Positions 57,775-64,000 of a stretch of 64,000 nucleotides of DNA are shown piece by piece. The stretch is taken from contig JAIRVG010000021.1 in the NCBI GenBank assembly GCA_031253995.1, positions 1-64,000 of the forward strand, in the 5' to 3' direction. The DNA comes from Paucimonas sp. Lineage in GTDB: Bacteria > Pseudomonadota > Gammaproteobacteria > Pseudomonadales > Pseudomonadaceae. A program made the translations under genes and the position numbers. Positions within the stretch are counted from its first letter, which is position 1. Every line of letters starts with the position of its first letter. The notes beneath the pieces were generated by a model. It saw only the letters and a program-made list of their open reading frames with translations, was not told the origin of the DNA and did no database searches.

Positions 57775-58218
57775 ATGAAAGCAAGCCTCGCTGGACGGCA
57801 AAAAGGTGCGGTGGCCATCGAGTTCGCCGTGGTATTCGTGTTGTTCTTCGCAGTGTTCTACGGACTGCTCAGCTACAGCCTGCCGATGCTGATGATGCAA
57901 TCCTTCAACCAGGCCAGCAGCGAGGCGGTACGCCGCTGCGTGGCGCTGGACCCGGACAGCGCGACGTTCCGGACGGACGTCGGCAACCTGGCCCGGCAGA
58001 CACTGGAGCAGCAGCTGTCGTGGCTGCCGGGGTCGCTGGCCTTCCAGTTCGCCACCGATGCCACGGTTACCCTCAGTGGGGGCAACCTGCTTACGGTGAG
58101 CGTCCACTACAGCAAGAGCAAACTGACCTCGACCCTGCCGGTGATGGTGCTGCCGGGCATCGGTGAGGTGCCCAGGTTGCCGGCGAGCCTGGGTACGCAG
58201 ACGAGCCTGCAGCTTTGA
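57775..58218 (+). CDS. tadF: TadE/TadF-like pseudopilin
   Basis: A 147-residue protein with a type IV-like N-terminus, RQKGAVAIEFAVVFVLFFAVFYG; cleavage would follow Gly11, with Glu at +5. A hydrophobic helix and a small domain follow. It is a minor pseudopilin of the Flp system and probably a substrate of FppA, encoded next door. It ends in a 4-base overlap with pprA. Confidence 0.88.
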   Translation: MKASLAGRQKGAVAIEFAVVFVLFFAVFYGLLSYSLPMLMMQSFNQASSEAVRRCVALDPDSATFRTDVGNLARQTLEQQLSWLPGSLAFQFATDATVTLSGGNLLTVSVHYSKSKLTSTLPVMVLPGIGEVPRLPASLGTQTSLQL

Positions 58219-60872
58219 GCGGCGGTCCGGGGCTGTTCGAGCGCTGGCGGACCCGCGCCGGCGAGACCCGGGACTGGCCCGAGGCCTCGGCACCGCCGGC
58301 GGTGGGCTTGCAGGTCTGGCTGGACGGCCAGGGCCGCGTGCTGCGCCTGAGCGGTCCGTTGCGCACGACGCTGGCGCTGCCGGCGCAGATGCCGGCGCAC
58401 CTGCATGACTACGTGCAGCCGCAGAGTCTGCTGGCCCTGGAAGGCGAGCCGGCGGACTGGCAGGCGCATCCGCTGGACCTGGATTTTCGCGTCGCCTCCG
58501 GCACCACCCTGCACACCCGAGGCTGGCTGCTGGCCCAGGCCGAGGGCTGGCTGTTGCAACTGTTCGACATCGGTGACCTGGTTCGCGAGCAGCGCCAGGG
58601 CGTCGCCGCGCGCCAGGCCCAGAAACTCGCCGGCGAGATCGCGGCAGCGCTGCGCGATTGCAGCCTGCAACGCCTGCCGGAAGCAGCCGGCGAACAACTG
58701 CGTCGCCTGGCCGGGTACTGGCGGGCGAGCTGGGCGGTCCTGCTGCTGCCCGCCGCGGGCGGCTGGAAAGTTTTCATCCACAGTGGCGACAGCCTGCCGC
58801 TGAGCGAGCCACGCCTGGGCATGCTGCTCGATGGGGTGCCGCCCGGGCATCTGCTGCACAGCTCCAGCCAGCCGCTGCTGCGGGTCATGGAAGTGCCCTT
58901 CTACCTGATGCCGCACAGCCAGCAACACGAAGTCCGGGCCTGGCTACTTTGCGCAGACAGTGGCGAGCAGCGCCTGGGCGATGAGGCGCTGCTGCTCGCC
59001 GATGCCCTGGTCGAGCCGCTGTTGGCGCGACTGGCCGGCGATCGCCTGCAAGCCAGCCAGCAGCGCCTGGAGCATGTCCAGGGGCTGCTCGGCGCTGGCT
59101 GGTGGGAATGGCGCCCCCAGGACTCATCGCTGCACCTGTCTCCCGGCCTGGCCAACAGTTTCGACGTGCCGCCACGGGTCAGCCTTGGCGACTGGCTGAC
59201 CCAGGTCCATCCGGCCGACCGCGAGGCGGCGCTGCTGGCCTTCACTGCCTTGCAGCGCGAGGGCGACAGCCTGCAACTGTGCCTGCGCCTGCTCGGTGAA
59301 GCGCCACGCTGGTACCGCCTCTGCGGCGAGCTGGAAGGCAAGGGCGAGGCCCGCCGCCTGCACGGTTTCATGCTCGATATCAGCGACATCAAGCAGCAGG
59401 AGCAACAGGCCGGCGCTGCCCATGCGCGGCTGGACAACCTGATCGCCAGTTCGCCGGCGGTGATCTACATCCAGCGCTATGACGCCGGCGCGCTGCATGC
59501 CGAATTCTTCAGTGCCAGCCTGCAGCCGCTGCTGGGCTGGCAGGCCGGGCCCGGCGAGCGCCTGCAACCGGCGCAGTGGGTGCATCCCGAGGACCAGCCG
59601 CTATGGCTGGAGCGCACCCGCACCTTGCTGCGCGAAGGCCAGGTGCGCAGCCGCTATCGCCTGCGCGACCGGGAGGGCGGCTGGCACTGGGTGCTCGACG
59701 AGGCGCGCCTGCTGCGCAACGATCTTGGCATCCCCGTGGAAGCGGTGGGCCTCTGGCTCGATGTCACAGAGGCCACCCTGGCCTCCGAGCGAGTGCGCCA
59801 GAGCGAGGAACGCTACCGGGTGCTGGTGGAGGATTCACCGGCGATGATCTGTCGTTACCGCGCCGATCTCGAACTGCTGTACGGCAACCGCCCACTGGCC
59901 GACTACCTGGAATGCACCCCGGCGCAGTTGCCCGGGATGAACCTGGGCGAATGGATGTCGCAGGGCCAGCGCGAGCTGTTCCGCCAGCGCATCGCCCGGC
60001 TCACCCCGGACGACCCGGTCAGCAGCGACGAAGTGTGCCTGCAACTGCCGGGGCGCGAGCATGCCTGGTGGATCTGGTCTGATCGCGGGCTGTTCGACGA
60101 GCAGGGCCGGCTCCTGGAAATCCAGGCGGTGGGCCGCGACAACACGGAGGTTCGGCGCAGCCGGCAACTGGTGCTGCAGAGCGCCAAGATGGCGACCCTG
60201 GGCGAGATGTCCACCGGGCTGGCCCATGAGATCAACCAGCCGCTCAATGTCATGCGCATGGCGGTGGTCAATGTGCTCAAGCGCATGGAAAACGGCGAGC
60301 TGGACCCGGACTACCTGCAAGAGAAACTGAAACGCATCGACGCCCAGGTGGTGCGGGCCTCGAAGGTGGTCGATCACATGCGGGTGTTCGGCCGACGCTC
60401 CGAGGTCGAAGGCGGGCTGTTCGAGCCCTGGCTGGCGGTGGAGGGCGCCCTGTCGCTGATGGCCGATGGGCTGGCCGGCAAGGGTATCGAGGTGCGCCTC
60501 GGTGATCCGCTGGAAGGCCGGGTGTACGGTCACCAGGACCAGCTGGAGCAGGTCCTGATCAACCTGATGGTCAATGCCCGTGACGTGCTGCTGGAGAAGA
60601 AGCCGGCGCAAGCCTGGATTGCGTTGCGCGGCGAGAGCGATGGGCAGCAGTTGCGCCTGTGGGTGGAGGACAGCGGCGGGGGGATCGAGCCGCGGCTGCT
60701 GGAGCGGATCTTCGAGCCGTTCTTCACCACCAAGCCGGCCGGCGTGGGGACCGGGCTGGGGTTGGCGGTGAGTTATCGGATTGTCGAGAGCATGGGGGGC
60801 GTGCTGAGTGTGAGCAATGCCCCCCAGGGCGCGTGTTTCCTTATCGAGCTGCCGCTTCAGAGCACCAGCTGA
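58215..60872 (+). CDS. pprA: Sensor kinase PprA
   Basis: An 885-residue histidine kinase without a clear membrane helix. Residues 1-270 are a poorly conserved sensory part, then PAS/PAC domains at about 275-395 ([13 protein letters not shown]), 400-525 and 535-650, HisKA with [11 protein letters not shown] (His671) and a complete HATPase ([29 protein letters not shown]). It pairs with PprB. It starts at a TTG overlapping the tadF stop (TTGA), with no independent RBS, so its translation depends on tadF. The last 16 bases overlap the convergent tadG. Confidence 0.9.
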   Translation: MSGGPGLFERWRTRAGETRDWPEASAPPAVGLQVWLDGQGRVLRLSGPLRTTLALPAQMPAHLHDYVQPQSLLALEGEPADWQAHPLDLDFRVASGTTLHTRGWLLAQAEGWLLQLFDIGDLVREQRQGVAARQAQKLAGEIAAALRDCSLQRLPEAAGEQLRRLAGYWRASWAVLLLPAAGGWKVFIHSGDSLPLSEPRLGMLLDGVPPGHLLHSSSQPLLRVMEVPFYLMPHSQQHEVRAWLLCADSGEQRLGDEALLLADALVEPLLARLAGDRLQASQQRLEHVQGLLGAGWWEWRPQDSSLHLSPGLANSFDVPPRVSLGDWLTQVHPADREAALLAFTALQREGDSLQLCLRLLGEAPRWYRLCGELEGKGEARRLHGFMLDISDIKQQEQQAGAAHARLDNLIASSPAVIYIQRYDAGALHAEFFSASLQPLLGWQAGPGERLQPAQWVHPEDQPLWLERTRTLLREGQVRSRYRLRDREGGWHWVLDEARLLRNDLGIPVEAVGLWLDVTEATLASERVRQSEERYRVLVEDSPAMICRYRADLELLYGNRPLADYLECTPAQLPGMNLGEWMSQGQRELFRQRIARLTPDDPVSSDEVCLQLPGREHAWWIWSDRGLFDEQGRLLEIQAVGRDNTEVRRSRQLVLQSAKMATLGEMSTGLAHEINQPLNVMRMAVVNVLKRMENGELDPDYLQEKLKRIDAQVVRASKVVDHMRVFGRRSEVEGGLFEPWLAVEGALSLMADGLAGKGIEVRLGDPLEGRVYGHQDQLEQVLINLMVNARDVLLEKKPAQAWIALRGESDGQQLRLWVEDSGGGIEPRLLERIFEPFFTTKPAGVGTGLGLAVSYRIVESMGGVLSVSNAPQGACFLIELPLQSTS

Positions 60873-62809
60873 GCGCGGTTGGTGTTGCAGTCGAGGTTGG
60901 CGCCGACATCGACCACCATCAGGTCGATGCCGAGGACTTTGAGCAGCGAGTTGATCAGCGGATCCGTGATGCGTCCGAGCAGCGTGACGATGGGCGGCAG
61001 CAGCAGGGTCTTCACGCTGTTCAGCAAGCTCGCGGCGGTCGTGACGATCTGCCCCAGGGGATTGCTGCCCACGGGCTGGTAGACCTGGAGCTGAATGCCG
61101 TTGACCGTGGTATTGAGGCTGCTGACCACATTGCTGGAACTGCCAGTCGCCTGCTGGTAGACCGCTGGCTGACCCAGGTTGGGTGGTGCGCTGGCGCCAC
61201 TGAACAGCAGCGTGGTGGGGTCATTCACCGGTGTACCCAGGACCGTGGTGTCGACCTTGATACCCACGCCGCCGCCAACCAGGGGCACCCTGGTTCCGCA
61301 ACCGAGGGTCAGGATGGTCAGCTTGGTACAGACATTGGTACCGAAGTCGATCAGCGGGATGGCCTGAACCGCGGCGTTACCCGAGGTGAAGAAATCGTTC
61401 GGCGTCTTGAACTTGCCAAGCGCGACTTTCGCCACCGCCGACTGGTTGCTGGTATTGAGCTGCTTGCCAGGGCTGCAGCTGTACCCGGTGACCTGACTGC
61501 TCGCGGAGGCGACCTCCACGCCGATATTCAGCTGCTGCACACCGGGCAGCAGCTCGATGTCGCTGACCTTGCACGGCACCAGGATCAGGCAGCCAACGGA
61601 CTGCAGGGTGCCCTGCAGGTTGAGGCTGAGCAACGGATTGATGACGTTGGTGAGCGGCGTGGCGAGGTTGAGCACGGCGTTGACCAGGCCGGTGATGGTG
61701 CTGAGCACGGGCAAGTCGAGTGATACCAGCAGCCGTACCTGCGCGGTATGAACCTTTATCTCGTCGGTCGCCGGATTGCCGACGGCGGAGAGTTGTTCCG
61801 GTTCGATCACCTTCAGTTGAACATTGCCCGTCACCAGTCCGAGCAGGTTCAAAGGAAGCTGGACCACGGCCGCGCTGTTCTTCGCGGCCAGCATCACCGC
61901 TGCCTGGACCAGGTCGATGACTTTCAGCGAAGCATCCAGGCCGGCCGCAGCGGTACCGTTCTGCAGGTTGAGGATATCGCCCAGCTTGACCAGCGTGCTG
62001 TTGTCCGTGCCCAGCACCACCTGTCCCAGGTTGGTCACCACATCGGCGGCCGCGCCGCTGCGTGCCAGGACGGTCGCGGCGGCACGGATCAGGTCGGTGG
62101 CACGGATGTTCTTGCTGAGAAGCTCGTCGTAGTGGCCCGCGCCGACACCGACGTCGATTGCCAGTTGATCGAGGAAATCCAGCAGCTTGATATCGGTATT
62201 GGCGATGCCTTGCCAGCCAACGGCGTCCAGGGTCACCCGGCCGCCCAGCGGATCGATCAGGGCATTGAGCAGGGTCGATTTGCGCGAGTCCATGGTGGCC
62301 AGGGTCGAGCGCAGGCGCAGCATGGCTCGGGGAGGTAGCGGTGCGGCGGCCACCGCCTGGGCGTGAAGCTGGGTGGTGGTGGTGATGGGTTCGCCGGCGA
62401 CCAGGTTGCGGATGCCGGCGGCGATGCTGGTGGCGACGCTGGCGCTGCCGACCACCTTGATGGCTTCGGCCAGTGCCGGATTGGCACTGAAGCTGCGCTG
62501 GCTCGCCGCGCCGGTGCTGACGCTGCCGCAACTGGTGACCAGGGTATTGCCGTTGCCGACCGTGAACCCATTGCGGGCGGCGCTGGCTGTAGCCAGTGCC
62601 GCGGCCTGGAAGCCCGTTCCGGTGCAGTTCCCACGTTGCCCCGCCGCCTCCAGCGCGGCCATGTCCACTACCCGCTGCAAGCTGCGCTGCTCCATGTAGA
62701 GCCGCCCGCCGTCCACCGCCAGCAGCCCGAAGACCATGGCGGTGGCCAGTGTCAGCACCGCCGTCAGGCCGATGGCGCCACGTTGCCGTTTCGCGAAGAG
62801 GGGAGACAC
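60857..62809 (-). CDS. tadG: TadG-like pilus assembly protein
   Basis: A 650-residue protein. I start at the GTG at 62809, preceded by AAAGGAGTGCTC. The N-terminus has one membrane helix (about 9-32, GAIGLTAVLTLATAMVFGLLAVDGG) of the Flp/TadG type, followed by RLYMEQRSLQRVVDMAALEAAG, then a long periplasmic part. Function in the Tad system is unclear. From memory, in P. aeruginosa tadG sits between the DUF3613 gene and pprB; here it is beyond pprA and opposite in strand. Confidence 0.85.
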   Translation of the reverse strand: MSPLFAKRQRGAIGLTAVLTLATAMVFGLLAVDGGRLYMEQRSLQRVVDMAALEAAGQRGNCTGTGFQAAALATASAARNGFTVGNGNTLVTSCGSVSTGAASQRSFSANPALAEAIKVVGSASVATSIAAGIRNLVAGEPITTTTQLHAQAVAAAPLPPRAMLRLRSTLATMDSRKSTLLNALIDPLGGRVTLDAVGWQGIANTDIKLLDFLDQLAIDVGVGAGHYDELLSKNIRATDLIRAAATVLARSGAAADVVTNLGQVVLGTDNSTLVKLGDILNLQNGTAAAGLDASLKVIDLVQAAVMLAAKNSAAVVQLPLNLLGLVTGNVQLKVIEPEQLSAVGNPATDEIKVHTAQVRLLVSLDLPVLSTITGLVNAVLNLATPLTNVINPLLSLNLQGTLQSVGCLILVPCKVSDIELLPGVQQLNIGVEVASASSQVTGYSCSPGKQLNTSNQSAVAKVALGKFKTPNDFFTSGNAAVQAIPLIDFGTNVCTKLTILTLGCGTRVPLVGGGVGIKVDTTVLGTPVNDPTTLLFSGASAPPNLGQPAVYQQATGSSSNVVSSLNTTVNGIQLQVYQPVGSNPLGQIVTTAASLLNSVKTLLLPPIVTLLGRITDPLINSLLKVLGIDLMVVDVGANLDCNTNRAQLVL

Positions 62810-62918
62810 GAGCACTCCTTTGCCGGCACATGCCGTGCACGTCGCGTGCGTGCATCCAGTGTAGTCAAGGATATGGCCAGTTGCCCAAGAGCCACGCGGA
62901 CCTTGTGGGAGCGCAAGA

Positions 62919-63479
62919 TCAATGCGGCGGGTAGTTGGAAAGCACCTGGGCAACGGTTTTCTGGATCGCCGCATTCCGCTCTTCCGGCGTGGGCGGATAG
63001 TGGTTCATCACCTGCTCGGCACTGCCGCGCCAGACCAGCTTGCCGTCGCGACCGTCGAACAGGTCGAGCTGGATGGTCGCCACCTTGTACTCGACGGTGC
63101 GCGTCTCGGCCATGGCCGGACCACCCCAGTAGCCGCCCCAGTAACCACCCCAGCCGCCACCGTACTGGGTGGTGATCTGCTGGTGACGGTTTTCCACGAT
63201 CAGGTAGGCCTGCACCTTGAGATCACCACGGCTGCCGGCCTGGGCCGGGCGCAGGCCGCGCTGGTCGAGCTGTTCGCTGACGGCCTGGCGGATACGCTGT
63301 TCGGTGAGGTCGCTCTTGATCCGCGGGTCATCCGGGCGGTACTGCAAGGCTGGCTCCTGCCACGTCCAGCTGCGGTAGCCGGCGAAATCGCGGCTGGCGT
63401 CGAAATCCTGGGTCACGTTGTTGCTCTGGCAGGCAGCGAGCATTGCCAGCAAGGAAAGTAAGATCACACGGCGCAGCAT
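62919..63479 (-). CDS. DUF4136 lipoprotein
   Basis: A 186-residue lipoprotein with lipobox LAAC (Cys near 17) and a DUF4136-type domain (DASRDFAGYRSWTWQE, then QLDQRGLRP). A Gly/Trp/Tyr stretch GGGWGGYWGGYWGG lies at about 108-121. Function unknown; outer-membrane or periplasmic face. Start at 63479 after GGAGAACTCATC. It is 24 bases downstream of a paralogue on the same strand. Confidence 0.85.
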   Translation of the reverse strand: MLRRVILLSLLAMLAACQSNNVTQDFDASRDFAGYRSWTWQEPALQYRPDDPRIKSDLTEQRIRQAVSEQLDQRGLRPAQAGSRGDLKVQAYLIVENRHQQITTQYGGGWGGYWGGYWGGPAMAETRTVEYKVATIQLDLFDGRDGKLVWRGSAEQVMNHYPPTPEERNAAIQKTVAQVLSNYPPH

Positions 63480-63503
63480 GATGAGTTCTCCGGGTTCCAA
63501 GGA

Positions 63504-64000
63504 CTAGCTGGGAGGATAGCCGCTCATGGCTTTTTCGACGGCCTCGCGCATGGCGTCGGCACGATCGGCCAGGGAGCCCCGGCTGTCGGTCTCGGCGCTG
63601 GCGCTCCACACCGGCTGGCCGCTGCCGGCATCGAACAGATCGACGCGCACCACCAGCACCTCGACTTCGTAGGTGCGGATCACCGGCACGCTGGTATAGG
63701 CGCCATAGCTATTGCCGTAGTAACCGTGGCCATAGCCCACGCCGCCATAGGGGTAGTAGTCATCGTCGCGGTACTGGCGCAGGCGCCGTTCCAGGCGCAG
63801 GTCGGCGCTCACCAGCAGATCGCCGCGTGCGTCCCGCGCCGGGCGCAGGCCGCGTTGGTCGAGGGCATTGCTTACCGCCTCGGCGAGTTGCGCGGGATCG
63901 GCGCTGGCGCTGCCGGCGGGCAACTGGCCGTTGCGCCAGCTCCAGTTGCGGTAGCGTCCATAGTCGCGGGCCGGCGCCGGGTAGGCGCTGGCATCGAAGG
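63504..64000 (-). CDS. DUF4136 protein, 3' part only
   Basis: The C-terminal part of a paralogue of the preceding gene; it is open to the right edge, where [24 protein letters not shown] matches the start of the DUF4136 domain. The signal peptide and start are outside the window. It has a Tyr/Gly stretch ([15 protein letters not shown]) where the neighbour has Gly/Trp. C-terminus AMSGYPPS resembles VLSNYPPH. Confidence 0.8.
   Translation of the reverse strand, partial: FDASAYPAPARDYGRYRNWSWRNGQLPAGSASADPAQLAEAVSNALDQRGLRPARDARGDLLVSADLRLERRLRQYRDDDYYPYGGVGYGHGYYGNSYGAYTSVPVIRTYEVEVLVVRVDLFDAGSGQPVWSASAETDSRGSLADRADAMREAVEKAMSGYPPS

Overview
The window is a piece of a Pseudomonas chromosome. 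The evidence is the gene order (retS-purD-purH-fis-dusB-prmA, then accC-accB-aroQ-dsbD-ctpL-gcbA, then a Nudix/yciH/speA block), which from memory follows the PA4839-PA4857 region of P. aeruginosa, together with the high GC. The REP sequences (arms of the type tgtgggagcgggt..acccgcgat) are those I associate with the P. putida / P. fluorescens side of the genus. Species is an inference. No rRNA, tRNA, CRISPR array, insertion sequence or prophage was seen.

Layout. 1-134: start of an isochorismatase-family gene running off the edge. 376-2389: three tandem genes of unknown function that look like diverged paralogues. 2390-12941: MarC-family protein, the RetS hybrid kinase, purD, purH, fis, dusB, a zinc-ribbon/DUF3426 membrane protein and prmA, all on the minus strand. 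13113-17060: a 1315-residue toxin-like protein between prmA and accC whose C-terminus carries a CheD/CNF-like Cys-His pattern. 17133-25316: accC, accB, aroQ, dsbD, a CtpL-like chemoreceptor and a GcbA-like diguanylate cyclase. 25596-29883: DUF2333 protein, Nudix hydrolase, YciH/SUI1 and SpeA arginine decarboxylase. 30036-30822: a stand-alone type-44 polymorphic toxin with an overlapping candidate immunity gene. 31123-40883: MATE transporter, alpha-2-macroglobulin lipoprotein, small membrane protein, penicillin-binding protein 1C and a YdcZ-type transporter. 41175-45235: a glycine-rich repeat lipoprotein followed by a two-partner-secretion (TpsB) outer-membrane transporter. 45354-62809: the Flp/Tad pilus locus with its PprA-PprB two-component system. 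62919-64000: two tandem DUF4136-type genes, the second cut by the window edge.

How the genes work together. RetS, GcbA, PprA/PprB, the Flp pilus, the TpsB transporter and the repeat lipoprotein all relate to surface attachment. purD/purH, accBC, aroQ, speA, dusB/fis and prmA are housekeeping. A2M and PBP1C form a known periplasmic defence and repair pair.

The most unusual part is 53801-56285. It lies inside the Flp/Tad locus between the DUF3613 gene and pprB and is visibly richer in A+T. It holds a 32-residue peptide gene (54788-54886, preceded by a good ribosome binding site), a hairpin, a 309-residue protein with an M29-aminopeptidase-like C-terminus, and, divergently, a 376-residue single-chain paralogue of phenylalanyl-tRNA synthetase (PheS core plus FDX-ACB domain). 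The arrangement suggests a scaffold-peptide pathway in which an aminoacyl ligase and a metalloenzyme act on a small peptide. The function is inference; the gene content is read directly from the sequence.
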